Assembly (NCBI GenBank): GCA_963974215.1
Contig: CAXBBL010000012.1
Location: 1 to 64,000, forward strand
Direction of reading: 5' to 3'
Source: Croceimicrobium sp963974215
Lineage (GTDB): Bacteria; Bacteroidota; Bacteroidia; Flavobacteriales; Schleiferiaceae
Length of the DNA: 64,000 nt
The position numbers and the translations under genes were made by a program. The notes below the pieces were generated by a model that worked only from the letters and a program-made list of their open reading frames with translations, was not told the origin of the DNA and did not search any database. This document shows positions 44,411 through 53,091 of this stretch, in pieces. Position 1 is the stretch's first letter. The number at the start of each line of letters is the position of its first letter.

Positions 44411-45754
44411 ATGTTATACAGAGTATTTCTATGGCTTTTCCGCCTGACGACAAATGCCTATTTCCGGTCGATATACATCAGGGGGAAGGAAAACATCCCC
44501 ACCAACAAACCCGTTATTTTCGCTGCCAATCACCCCAGTTCCTTTATGGATCCGATTTTACTGGGCGTACACCTCAATCGGTCGCTCTACTTTTTGGCGC
44601 GTGGCGATATCTTTAAGAATAACTTCGTCCGTCGCCTTTTCGACAAATTACACATGATCCCGGTTTACAAGCCCGACCTCTCGCCCGATCAGGTGCATAA
44701 AAATGAAATGATTTTTGAAAAGTGCTACGAATATTTAGAGCGTAATAAGGCCGTGATGATTTTCCCCGAAGGGATAAGTAAAACAGAACGCCGACTAAGA
44801 CCAATAAAAACAGGCATCGCTCGCATTGCGCTCGGGGCAGAAGAAAAAAACAATTTCAACTTAGATCTTACCATCGTTCCCATTGGTTTAAATTATTCCA
44901 ATCCCCACTATTTTAAAAGTGATGTCTTTGTAAATATTGGCACACCCATTTTCGTGAGTGAATACAAAGAAGCCTTTCTAAAAGACTCTAAAGAAGGAGT
45001 ATTACAATTAACTGATCGAGTAAAAGCGGACTTAGAAAAACGCATCGTTATTATTGAAGACGAGCAGCTGGAAAGGCTAATCCGTCAAATTGAAATTCTG
45101 TACCGCTCCAAACTGCGCGTGCAAAATAAGCAGCAAGAAAAAGCTACCCAAGATTTCTATTTATCGCAAGACATTGTGGAGGCCGTGCAATATTACGCGC
45201 AGGAACACCCAGAAATATTGCGCGATTTTGAGCAAAAAATAAGTGTCTATCTAAAGCGCTTAAAACGCCTTAAAATAAGAGATACACAAATTCGTAGCTC
45301 GGAAACCTCCTTACCCGTATTGCTGCGCTTGCTGTATTTCACCTTTGGTTTTCCCCTATTTCTATTTGGGCTTATCACCAATATCATTCCCTTTAAAATT
45401 GTGGAACTTATCCCTAGCAAGGTGACCATTCGTGAGGATTTTGTGGGGGCGGTAAAAATGGCAACGGGCATGCTGATTTTTCTTATCACCTATCTGGTAG
45501 AAGCTAGCTTTGTTGCTTATTTCACGAACTACCTTTGGGCTATTCTGTTTGTCCTCAGTCTTTACCCGGCTGGTCTTTTTACGGTCGACTATTTCAAGAA
45601 ATACTACAAGGTTCGCGGCACCATTAAATACCTGCGAATCTTTATGAAAAAAGGCGATTTGATTGCCAACCTTAAAAGCACTCGTCAAGAACTAGTGAGC
45701 GAATTAGAGCTGCGCAAAGATGAATTTATTAAAGTGCGGGCCTCTTTAGGCTAA
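44411..45754 (+). CDS. PlsC-like 1-acyl-glycerol-3-phosphate acyltransferase
   Basis: A 447-residue protein. The N-terminal acyltransferase domain has the HX4D motif in AANHPSSFMD, the glycerol-phosphate-binding MIFPEGISKTERRLRPIKTGIARIA, and VPIGLNY. The C-terminal third holds two or three hydrophobic segments (LLYFTFGFPLFLFGLITNII and AVKMATGMLIFLITYLVEASF onwards), anchoring it in the inner membrane. Usual PlsC is about 240 residues, so this is an extended Bacteroidota form. It acylates lysophosphatidate or a related glycerophosphate. It is followed by an SDR gene 80 bp later. Confidence 0.88.
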   Translation: MLYRVFLWLFRLTTNAYFRSIYIRGKENIPTNKPVIFAANHPSSFMDPILLGVHLNRSLYFLARGDIFKNNFVRRLFDKLHMIPVYKPDLSPDQVHKNEMIFEKCYEYLERNKAVMIFPEGISKTERRLRPIKTGIARIALGAEEKNNFNLDLTIVPIGLNYSNPHYFKSDVFVNIGTPIFVSEYKEAFLKDSKEGVLQLTDRVKADLEKRIVIIEDEQLERLIRQIEILYRSKLRVQNKQQEKATQDFYLSQDIVEAVQYYAQEHPEILRDFEQKISVYLKRLKRLKIRDTQIRSSETSLPVLLRLLYFTFGFPLFLFGLITNIIPFKIVELIPSKVTIREDFVGAVKMATGMLIFLITYLVEASFVAYFTNYLWAILFVLSLYPAGLFTVDYFKKYYKVRGTIKYLRIFMKKGDLIANLKSTRQELVSELELRKDEFIKVRASLG

Positions 45755-45834
45755 GATTAGAAAAGGCCCAGCCTCCGCATTTTCCATTTCGCATCTCTCT
45801 TTTATCCCTAATTTCGCCGCAAATTATTTTAGGC

Positions 45835-47394
45835 ATGGCCGATACACCCGAAGGAAAAGAAGGAGAGAAGATTAGCGCTGAGCAGGTTGAGCTCTGTTTA
45901 GCGGTTTTACAAAGCCTGAATGAGAATACTGATCAAATATTTGAAATCCCCGAAGAGAAAAGAAAGGAGTTACTAATTGCTGCCGGTATGCTTTCTCGTC
46001 CCTCACGTGAAGAATTCGCCCGCCGTAAACGCTCGGCTAGAAAGGCAGAAAAAAGAAAACTGCAAGAGCGCGATCGCCATGCACGCAAAAACACCGGCAT
46101 TCGATCGGCACGCGAAGCGCTAGTTTTTGAAGCCCCTAAAATGATTGGCTTTGAGGATAAGCGCGATGAAAAAGAACTTAAATTGGAGTCGCCCCGCAAC
46201 TGCTACGTCTGCAAAAAAGTTTACCACAGCCTGCACCATTTTTACGACACTATGTGTAAAGAATGTGGGGATTTCAATTATGCCAAACGTTTCCAAACAG
46301 CCGACTTAAAAGGACAAGTAGCTTTAGTTACCGGCTCTAGACTTAAGATTGGGTACCATATTACCTTGATCATGCTGCGAGCTGGCGCCACCGTAATTGC
46401 CACTACGCGTTTTCCCGTAGACTCTGCTTTGCGCTTTGAAAAAGAACCCGATTTTAAAGATTGGGGGCATCGCTTAAAAATTCATGGTTTAGATTTAAGA
46501 CATATTCCGAGCGTTGAAATCTTCTGCAACTTTATTGAGCAGCGCTACGAAAAATTAGATATCCTTATAAATAATGCCGCCCAAACCGTACGCCGGCCTT
46601 CTGGCTTTTATCAGCATTTAATGGGCAATGAAAACATCCCTTTTCACAAGCTTCCCCTTGCCGCCCGCGAATTATTAAAAGATCACGATTACTGCATTCA
46701 AGAACTGGATAATTTAAGCAATTCTCTCAGCGACAAAGAGCAAAAAAACCTACCCGTTAGCTGGCATGGCAAGCAATTAGGGGTAGGACTAAGAGCCTCG
46801 GCCCAGCTTTCGCAGATTCCCTATACCATTGATGATTCGCTCTCGGATGAAGAAGTTTTCCCCATGGGTAAATTAGATGCGGATCTACAACAAGTGGACT
46901 TACGCAAAACCAATAGCTGGCGCTTGCGTATGGGCGAAATCCATACCAATGAAATGCTAGAAGTGCAATTGGTAAATTCCGTTGCACCCTTCGTTTTAGT
47001 GAATCGCTTAAGCCATTTAATGAAGAAAGAAAACACAGGGTTAAAGCACATCATTAATGTTTCGGCTATGGAAGGTAAATTCCACCGCTGGCATAAGGAA
47101 GACCGCCACCCACATACCAATATGGCCAAGGCAGCTTTAAATATGATGACGCATACCAGCGCCTCCGATTTAGCCAAATTTGGCATTTATATGAATGCCG
47201 TCGATACTGGCTGGGTAACAGATGAAGACCCAGCCGAGTTAGCCAAGCGAAAAGAAGAACTACACGATTTTCAACCACCCTTAGATATTGTGGACGGTGC
47301 CGCTCGCGTACTCGATCCTTTATTTGATGGTATTAATACTGGGAAACACTGGTGCGGAAAATTTTTGAAAGACTATAGACCGATTGATTGGTAA
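45835..47394 (+). CDS. SDR-fold oxidoreductase with N-terminal zinc ribbon
   Basis: A 519-residue protein. The first 100 residues are charged helix with many Arg/Lys (EEFARRKRSARKAEKRKLQ). Residues about 122-145 contain CYVCKKVYHSLHHFYDTMCKECG, a four-cysteine zinc ribbon. From about 160 there is a Rossmann SDR domain (VALVTGSRLKIGYHITLIMLRAG with the glycine-rich loop replaced by GSRLKIG; NNAAQT is the NNAG-like motif). The catalytic stretch is NVSAMEGKF with Ser, then HPHTNMAKAAL, so the usual YxxxK has Thr at the Tyr position. Catalysis is therefore doubtful or altered. It ends 27 bp before the type III PKS operon and could be its first gene. Confidence 0.82.
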   Translation: MADTPEGKEGEKISAEQVELCLAVLQSLNENTDQIFEIPEEKRKELLIAAGMLSRPSREEFARRKRSARKAEKRKLQERDRHARKNTGIRSAREALVFEAPKMIGFEDKRDEKELKLESPRNCYVCKKVYHSLHHFYDTMCKECGDFNYAKRFQTADLKGQVALVTGSRLKIGYHITLIMLRAGATVIATTRFPVDSALRFEKEPDFKDWGHRLKIHGLDLRHIPSVEIFCNFIEQRYEKLDILINNAAQTVRRPSGFYQHLMGNENIPFHKLPLAARELLKDHDYCIQELDNLSNSLSDKEQKNLPVSWHGKQLGVGLRASAQLSQIPYTIDDSLSDEEVFPMGKLDADLQQVDLRKTNSWRLRMGEIHTNEMLEVQLVNSVAPFVLVNRLSHLMKKENTGLKHIINVSAMEGKFHRWHKEDRHPHTNMAKAALNMMTHTSASDLAKFGIYMNAVDTGWVTDEDPAELAKRKEELHDFQPPLDIVDGAARVLDPLFDGINTGKHWCGKFLKDYRPIDW

Positions 47395-47421
47395 TACCCT
47401 AAATTCGCCCTAAACAAGTGC

Positions 47422-48549
47422 TTGGAATTTGAAGTAATCATTATTGGCGGTGGCTTAGCTGGCCTTTGCAGTGCTTTACATCTATCCCTTAAAGGGACCA
47501 AGGTTTTAGTGATCGAAAAGCAAGGATATCCCCAGCACAAAGTTTGCGGCGAATACATTTCCAACGAAGTTTTACCCTACCTCCAATCCCTCGGTTTTAA
47601 TCCTTTCGATTTCGGGGCTAAAGCAATAAACAAGCTTACCCTAAGCACCGAAGGCAACCAATCCATTAGTGTAAAATTACCTTTAGGTGGTTTTGGGATT
47701 AGTCGCTATTGCATCGATGAAGAATTATCTAAATGCGCTAAAAAAGCCGGTGCGACCTTCCTACATGCACGTGTTATGGATATCCACTTTAGCGAGGAGC
47801 AGTTTGAGGTTTCTACTAATCTACAAGAAGTATTTCGAGCACCTTTAGTGATTGGTGCTTATGGGAAGCGTTCTAATTTAGATACTAAAATGAAGCGGCC
47901 CTTCATGCAAAACAAATCTCCCTATTTAGGAGTGAAAGCCCATTTTTCGGGCGACTTCCCCGCTGATCAAGTTGGACTGCACAATTTCCCGGGTGGCTAT
48001 TGCGGCATTTCTAAGGTAGAAAACGACAAGATAAACATCTGCTATTTAGTAGATTTCAAAACTTTTAAGAAGTACAATTCCTTAGATGAGTTTCAAGAAA
48101 AGGTGCTATGTCAAAACAAATTCTTAGAAGAGGCCTTAGTTAAATACCCTATGGTCTTTGAAAAACCAATTACCATCAGTCAAATTTCTTTTTCTGACAA
48201 AGCACCCATTGAAAACCACATTTTAATGTGTGGCGATAGCGCGGGCATGATTCACCCTTTGGCGGGAAACGGAATGGGAATGGCAATACGTTCGGCGCAA
48301 ATACTTTCACAAGCACTTTTACAATTTAAAAGTGGTGCAATTTCTTCGCGCCAAGCACTGGAAGAAAATTACGAAAAGCAGTGGAAAAAGGAATTTGCTA
48401 GTCGTTTGAAATATGGTCACCTTATATCGCGTACCTTTCGAATGGGCTTACTCTCCGAAATTTTAATGCTTCTCCTAAAATTAATGCCCGGCCTACTACC
48501 TCTAATCGTTCGGAAAACTCACGGCAAAGTCATGCAGGCTATACAATGA
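47422..48549 (+). CDS. FAD-dependent hydroxylase/reductase of the PKS operon
   Basis: A 375-residue flavoprotein of the geranylgeranyl-reductase-like group. FEVIIIGGGLAGLCSALHLSLKGTKVLVIEK binds FAD at the N-terminus and HILMCGDSAGMIHPLAGNGMGMAIRSAQIL is the GD motif. It starts at a TTG (47422), there being no earlier ATG in frame. Such enzymes hydroxylate aromatic or reduce isoprenoid substrates. In phenolic-lipid operons (for example Streptomyces SrsC) a flavoprotein hydroxylates the resorcinol to a quinol. It overlaps the methyltransferase gene by four bases (ATGA) in an eight-gene operon. Confidence 0.88.
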   Translation: MEFEVIIIGGGLAGLCSALHLSLKGTKVLVIEKQGYPQHKVCGEYISNEVLPYLQSLGFNPFDFGAKAINKLTLSTEGNQSISVKLPLGGFGISRYCIDEELSKCAKKAGATFLHARVMDIHFSEEQFEVSTNLQEVFRAPLVIGAYGKRSNLDTKMKRPFMQNKSPYLGVKAHFSGDFPADQVGLHNFPGGYCGISKVENDKINICYLVDFKTFKKYNSLDEFQEKVLCQNKFLEEALVKYPMVFEKPITISQISFSDKAPIENHILMCGDSAGMIHPLAGNGMGMAIRSAQILSQALLQFKSGAISSRQALEENYEKQWKKEFASRLKYGHLISRTFRMGLLSEILMLLLKLMPGLLPLIVRKTHGKVMQAIQ

Positions 48550-49256
48550 AAAAGATAGACACAACGCACCGCAGCATGGAAATAGAGATAATGGACGACT
48601 TAGAAATGGGTGGTGATTTATTGCGCAAAACCCTAGACCAGCTGGCCTTAATTAACAAATGGCTGGGCGGGAATCAGCTCACCAAAGACGGCGTTTTAAA
48701 AATCTTGGGAAACCACCCCAAAGAAAAAGAGGTTTTTATCATCGATTTTGGATGCGGCCACGGCGATATGCTACGCGAACTTGCTAAATGGTCGAAGAAG
48801 CGAGGCTATAAATTAAAAATGCTTGGAATTGACGCCAATCAAACGGCTATAAATTACGGCGAAGAACTGTCTATTGATTATCCAGAAATCAGCTATACAT
48901 GTGCTAATGTCTTAGAAGACTCCATCCGTTCTTTACCTTGCGACATTGCTTTGTGCACATTGTTCTTACATCATTTTGAAGATCAGGTCGCAGAAGGTTT
49001 TATTGTTTCTCTGGCGAAAAACGCTCGAATTGGCTTGGTAGTAAATGATTTACACCGCCACAAAATGGCGTATCGCCTATTTAGCTCCTTGCGGGGGATA
49101 ATCAATAATCACATGGTTACCGAAGATGGTTTAACGTCCATTTTAAAGAGTTTCAAAAGGAAGGATTTAGAACAATTCGCACAAAAGCTATCCTATAAAA
49201 GTACCATAAGCTGGCGTTGGGCTTTTCGCTGGCAGTGGATAATTCAAAAGAAATGA
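48546..49256 (+). CDS. class I SAM-dependent methyltransferase
   Basis: A 236-residue methyltransferase. Motif I is VFIIDFGCGHGDMLRELAKW, with a following acidic strand LKMLGIDANQTAINYGEEL that binds the ribose of SAM, and motif IV-like DIALCTLFLHHFEDQ. The product-side helix follows near LVVNDLHRHKMAY. By position between the flavoprotein and the type III PKS it probably O- or C-methylates the phenolic product, as SrsB does. It overlaps both neighbours by four bases, so expression is translationally coupled. Confidence 0.88.
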   Translation: MKKIDTTHRSMEIEIMDDLEMGGDLLRKTLDQLALINKWLGGNQLTKDGVLKILGNHPKEKEVFIIDFGCGHGDMLRELAKWSKKRGYKLKMLGIDANQTAINYGEELSIDYPEISYTCANVLEDSIRSLPCDIALCTLFLHHFEDQVAEGFIVSLAKNARIGLVVNDLHRHKMAYRLFSSLRGIINNHMVTEDGLTSILKSFKRKDLEQFAQKLSYKSTISWRWAFRWQWIIQKK

Positions 49257-50305
49257 GTGTAAAAATAACCAGCATTGCTACCCAACTACCACCTTATTCT
49301 CGTCCCACTGAGGAAATTATCCCCTTCCTAAAAGTGTGGCTTAATGATCAAGAAGAAAGGTATCAGCGTAAAGTGATTAAGCTTTTTGAAAATGCCGGCG
49401 TGGAAAGACGCTACTCTATAATGGACGCTGAAGAGGTGTTTTTAAAAACCTCCTTTGCCGAGAAAAACGAAATTTACAAGAGAGAAACCATCAAATTGGC
49501 TGAAGGTGCCTTGGTGAAAGCCCTGAGAAATGCCCAGCTTAAGCCAACTGACATCGATTACATCATTACGGTAAGTTGCACCGGAATTATGATTCCATCG
49601 GTAGACGCTTACCTCATTAATAAGCTTCAGCTGAAGCAAGATATCGTACGACTGCCCATAACCGAAATGGGTTGTGTGGCAGGCGTTTCAGGCATGATTT
49701 ACGCCCATAATTTCTTAAAAGCCAATCCCAATAAAAGAGCGGCGGTTATTGCGGTAGAGTCGCCTACCTCTACTTTTCAGATCGATGATTTCTCTATGAC
49801 CAATATTGTAAGTGCGGCTATTTTCGGCGATGGATGTGCTTGCACCATTTTGTCATCTTATGAAAATGAGCAAGGGCCAGAAATTATAGACGAGGCCATG
49901 TATCACTTTTACAATGCCGAACACATGATGGGCTTTGAGCTTACCAATAGCGGTTTACAAATGGTTTTGGATAAAGAAGTACCTGATAAAATTGCGGCTC
50001 ACTTCCCCGAAATCGTCCATCCTTTTTTGGCGAGAAATAACAAGTCCATTGCGGATATAGATCATCTAATTTTCCACCCTGGTGGTAAAAAAATTGTGCA
50101 AACAGTGGAAGATCTATTTGGAAAACTGGGTAAAAATATCGATCATACCAAAACTATACTGCGCGACTACGGAAATATGTCAAGCGCCACCGTACTATAC
50201 GTTTTAGAAAAATTTATGCTAGAAGCCCCTAAAAAAGGTGATCTTGGCTTAATGCTGAGCTTCGGCCCAGGCTTTACCGCACAAAGACTCTTATTAAAAT
50301 GGTAA
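49253..50305 (+). CDS. type III polyketide synthase
   Basis: The ATG at 49253 overlaps the methyltransferase stop (ATGA) and is preferred to the ATG at 49217. The 350-residue protein belongs to the chalcone/stilbene synthase superfamily. Cys141 lies in ITEMGCVAGVSG, His275 in IFHPGGKKIV and Asn308 in LRDYGNMSSATV, the complete triad. The C-terminal LMLSFGPGFTAQRLLLKW matches the GFGPG loop. It should extend an acyl starter with malonyl-CoA and cyclise to an alkyl-resorcinol or alkyl-pyrone. The starter is probably loaded from the acyl carrier protein of the same operon rather than from CoA (inference). The start site of the next gene overlaps its end by 7 bp. Confidence 0.93.
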   Translation: MSVKITSIATQLPPYSRPTEEIIPFLKVWLNDQEERYQRKVIKLFENAGVERRYSIMDAEEVFLKTSFAEKNEIYKRETIKLAEGALVKALRNAQLKPTDIDYIITVSCTGIMIPSVDAYLINKLQLKQDIVRLPITEMGCVAGVSGMIYAHNFLKANPNKRAAVIAVESPTSTFQIDDFSMTNIVSAAIFGDGCACTILSSYENEQGPEIIDEAMYHFYNAEHMMGFELTNSGLQMVLDKEVPDKIAAHFPEIVHPFLARNNKSIADIDHLIFHPGGKKIVQTVEDLFGKLGKNIDHTKTILRDYGNMSSATVLYVLEKFMLEAPKKGDLGLMLSFGPGFTAQRLLLKW

Positions 50306-51096
50306 AAGAATTTACAGATAAAAACGAATGGGCTCTTATTTTAGGGGCCTCTAGTGGCATGGGCTTAGCCACCGCTAGAAAACTAGCGCAACATGGCCTT
50401 AATCTATGCTTAGTCTATCGCACGCGAAAACTCGACTTAGAAAGTATTGAGTCTGATTTTCAGAAGATTAAAAATGATAACGGCGTCCAAGTTATTCACT
50501 TCAACCTCGATGCGACCCGTCCTGAAAAAAGAGAAGAAGTAATCTCCGCTCTTGGCTTCCAATCGGAATACTCTAGAATTAAAGTATTGGTTCACAGCAT
50601 CGCTAAGGGGAATTTAAAACCCATGGTATCTGCCGACAGGCCTACCTTAAAAAACGATGACTTCCACCTCACCCTCGAAAATATGGCCTTCAGTCTTTAC
50701 GATTGGGTACAAGCAATTTTCAAGAAGAATTTGTTTGCAAAAGATGCGCGAATAATCAGCTTTACCAGCATGGGCAATAGAAGGGCTTGGGAAAATTATG
50801 CAGCCGTATCTGCCGCCAAGGTTGCCCTAGAAGCGATAACACGAAATATTGCCTTAGAATTTGCCGGCTTCGGAATTAAAGCCAATTGCATTGAAGCGGG
50901 CATTACGGATACGGACTCTTTTAGGATGATTCCAGGTCATGAAAAACTTAAGGAATTTGCCAGCAGTCAAAACCCCTCTGGCCGCATGACAAGCCCAGAA
51001 GACGTCGCTAATGTGGTATATTTACTTTGCAAAGAAGAAGCAAAATGGATAACCGGAACCATCATTCCCGTTAATGGTGGAGAACATTTACGATAG
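50299..51096 (+). CDS. FabL-like enoyl-ACP reductase (SDR)
   Basis: A 265-residue SDR. LILGASSGMGLATARKLAQHG binds the cofactor. The active site is YAAVSAAK, a YX6K arrangement typical of enoyl-ACP reductases FabI and FabL, instead of the YX3K of ketoreductases. The neighbouring SMGNRRAWENYAAVSAAKVALEAITR and ITDTDSFRMIPGHEKL resemble B. subtilis FabL as I remember it, favouring that class. It would reduce the double bond while building an acyl chain. An enoyl reductase without a dedicated ketoreductase suggests borrowing of FabG from central fatty acid synthesis. It is followed by the dehydratase gene after one base. Confidence 0.85.
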   Translation: MVKEFTDKNEWALILGASSGMGLATARKLAQHGLNLCLVYRTRKLDLESIESDFQKIKNDNGVQVIHFNLDATRPEKREEVISALGFQSEYSRIKVLVHSIAKGNLKPMVSADRPTLKNDDFHLTLENMAFSLYDWVQAIFKKNLFAKDARIISFTSMGNRRAWENYAAVSAAKVALEAITRNIALEFAGFGIKANCIEAGITDTDSFRMIPGHEKLKEFASSQNPSGRMTSPEDVANVVYLLCKEEAKWITGTIIPVNGGEHLR

Positions 51097-51097
51097 T

Positions 51098-51544
51098 ATG
51101 ACCTCCCGCGAAATAGTAGACCTTCTGCCTTACCAAGTGCCCTTTCTCTTTGTGGATGAAATTACTGCGGTAGATGAAAATTCGATTAGCGGCACCTATC
51201 GCTATCCTAAAAATTCATCCTTTTATCAAGGGCATTTTAAAGGGAATCCTATTACCCCAGGTGTTATCTTAACCGAAACCATGGCCCAAATTGGTCTGGT
51301 TTCTTTGGGGATATACATTATGGGACTGAGCTCCGAGAAGCTTTCCGATTTTCAAATTGCCCTCAGTTCCACAGAAATTGATTTCTATAAAGCGGTTTAC
51401 CCCGATGAAACAGTAAGAGTAAAAAGCCAAAAAGAATATTTCCGTTTCCATAAATTGAAATGTGCCGTGGAAATGTATAATGCTAAGAATGAACTCGTTT
51501 GCCGAGGTAAAATAGCGGGAATGCTAAGGTCTAAAACCGATTAA
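51098..51544 (+). CDS. FabZ-like 3-hydroxyacyl-ACP dehydratase
   Basis: The ATG at 51098, one base after the reductase stop, is chosen over the ATG at 51074. The product has the hot-dog fold motif LLPYQVPFLFVDEITAV and YQGHFKGNPITPGVILTETMAQIG, with the catalytic His in GHF and the Glu in the helix after TPG (ILTE). It dehydrates 3-hydroxyacyl-ACP to the trans-2-enoyl form, feeding the FabL-like reductase encoded just before it. Its length of 148 residues is normal for FabZ. It lies 18 bp before the ketosynthase gene. Confidence 0.9.
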   Translation: MTSREIVDLLPYQVPFLFVDEITAVDENSISGTYRYPKNSSFYQGHFKGNPITPGVILTETMAQIGLVSLGIYIMGLSSEKLSDFQIALSSTEIDFYKAVYPDETVRVKSQKEYFRFHKLKCAVEMYNAKNELVCRGKIAGMLRSKTD

Positions 51545-51562
51545 TTCAGCAGCTTGTAAACT

Positions 51563-52834
51563 ATGAAAGATAGAGTAGTAATAACCGGCCTCGGCATAGT
51601 CTCTCCCAACGGAGTAGGCTTAGAAGCTTTTCGAAAAGCGATAAAAACAGGGCAGTCTGGTATTAAATTCTATCCCGAATTATTAGAGCTGGGATTTTCC
51701 TGCTGCATCGGGGGCATGCCCGAAATTTCCGAAGCACTAAAACGCGATTATTTTACCGAATTACAACTGAAAGACTTTAAGAGCTCTGGTATTTTGTACG
51801 GCTGTATGGCTGGACTCGATGCTTGGAAAGACGCAGGCTTGGCCATTAATGAAGCACCCGATTTTGAGAGCGGAACTATTTTCGGAGCAGGCACTTCAGG
51901 CGTGGAAAAGTTTAGAGAAGCGATCTATAAATTAGATGCGAAGAAAGTGCGCCGCTTGGGCAGTACCGTGGTAGCGCAAACCATGGCAAGTGGCGTTAGC
52001 GCCTATTTGGGCGGCATCATTGGTTTAGGTAATCAGGTTAGCACCAACTCATCGGCCTGCAGCACTGGTACCGAAGCCATTCTTATGGGCTACGATCGCA
52101 TTAAAGCTGGCCATGCCCAACGCATGTTAGTAGGTAGCTGCAGCGACGATGGCGCTTATGTTTGGGGTGGCTTTGATGCAATGCGCGTGCTCACCTATAA
52201 ACACAATAACGATCCCGAAAAAGGCTCGCGACCGATGAGTGCAACGGCTTCGGGTTTTGTACCGGGTAGCGGCGCAGGAGCCTTAGTTTTAGAATCGTTG
52301 GAAAGTGCTTTAGCCCGCAAGGCCACTATTTACGCGGAAGTTTTAGGCGGTGAAGTAAATTCTGGAGGACAGCGAAATGGCGGCACTATGACTGCGCCAA
52401 ATTCTGATGCAGTGCAGCGTTGCATTAAAAAAGCTATTGCTAATGCGGGTATTAAAGCCATTGCTATAGATGCGATAAACGGCCATTTAACCGCTACCAT
52501 AAAAGACGCCACCGAAATAGAGAATTGGAAAGCTGGTCTAAATTTAAAGGCAGATGAGTTCCCGCCCATAAATTCTTTAAAATCCATGGTCGGTCATTGT
52601 TTATCGGCGGCTGGATCAATAGAAAGTGTGGCTTCGGTACTACAAATTAAAGAGGGTTTTATTTTCCCCAATATTAATTGCGCCGATTTAAATGAAGACA
52701 TTACTGCCTTAATTCCTGCCGACAGAATACCGCAACAATTGATTGAAAAAGACATTAATATAGTAGCCAAAGCTAGCTTTGGTTTTGGCGATGTAAACGC
52801 TTGTGTAATCTTTAAGAAATACGAAAACAAATGA
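51563..52834 (+). CDS. FabF-like beta-ketoacyl-ACP synthase
   Basis: A 423-residue ketosynthase of the FabF/KAS II type. The nucleophilic Cys is in STNSSACSTGTEAI; the two His are in AINGHLTATIKDATEIE and MVGHCLSAAGSIE. The FVPGSGAGALVLES loop is typical. It condenses malonyl-ACP with acyl-ACP to extend the chain that will prime the type III PKS. Having its own condensing enzyme suggests a chain length or starter different from membrane fatty acids (inference). It overlaps the ACP gene by four bases (ATGA). Confidence 0.92.
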   Translation: MKDRVVITGLGIVSPNGVGLEAFRKAIKTGQSGIKFYPELLELGFSCCIGGMPEISEALKRDYFTELQLKDFKSSGILYGCMAGLDAWKDAGLAINEAPDFESGTIFGAGTSGVEKFREAIYKLDAKKVRRLGSTVVAQTMASGVSAYLGGIIGLGNQVSTNSSACSTGTEAILMGYDRIKAGHAQRMLVGSCSDDGAYVWGGFDAMRVLTYKHNNDPEKGSRPMSATASGFVPGSGAGALVLESLESALARKATIYAEVLGGEVNSGGQRNGGTMTAPNSDAVQRCIKKAIANAGIKAIAIDAINGHLTATIKDATEIENWKAGLNLKADEFPPINSLKSMVGHCLSAAGSIESVASVLQIKEGFIFPNINCADLNEDITALIPADRIPQQLIEKDINIVAKASFGFGDVNACVIFKKYENK

Positions 52835-53091
52835 TGGATAAAGAGGCCTTGATTGCTGAATTGAAAGAGATTATAAAACCTTATGTCCAAGATCAGGAGG
52901 CCTTTGGCAAGCTTACGGAAGATACCCATTTCATTACTGATTTGAAAATAAACTCTGCCAACCTAGTTGATATCGTGCTGGACACCGAGGACAAATACAA
53001 CATTGAAATTGATAATGATTCCATGGATAAAATGTCGGACGTGAAATCGGCCATGGGCGTAATTGAAGAGAAAATTGCCGCCAAGGGGTGA
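52831..53091 (+). CDS. acyl carrier protein
   Basis: An 86-residue four-helix acyl carrier protein. The phosphopantetheine-accepting Ser42 lies in DLKINSANLVDIVLDTED, where the usual Asp-Ser-Leu is Asn-Ser-Ala. The second helix is acidic as required for docking. The altered DSL motif marks a dedicated, non-housekeeping ACP. It is modified most likely by the phosphopantetheinyl transferase encoded directly downstream, with which it overlaps by four bases (GTGA). Confidence 0.9.
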   Translation: MMDKEALIAELKEIIKPYVQDQEAFGKLTEDTHFITDLKINSANLVDIVLDTEDKYNIEIDNDSMDKMSDVKSAMGVIEEKIAAKG

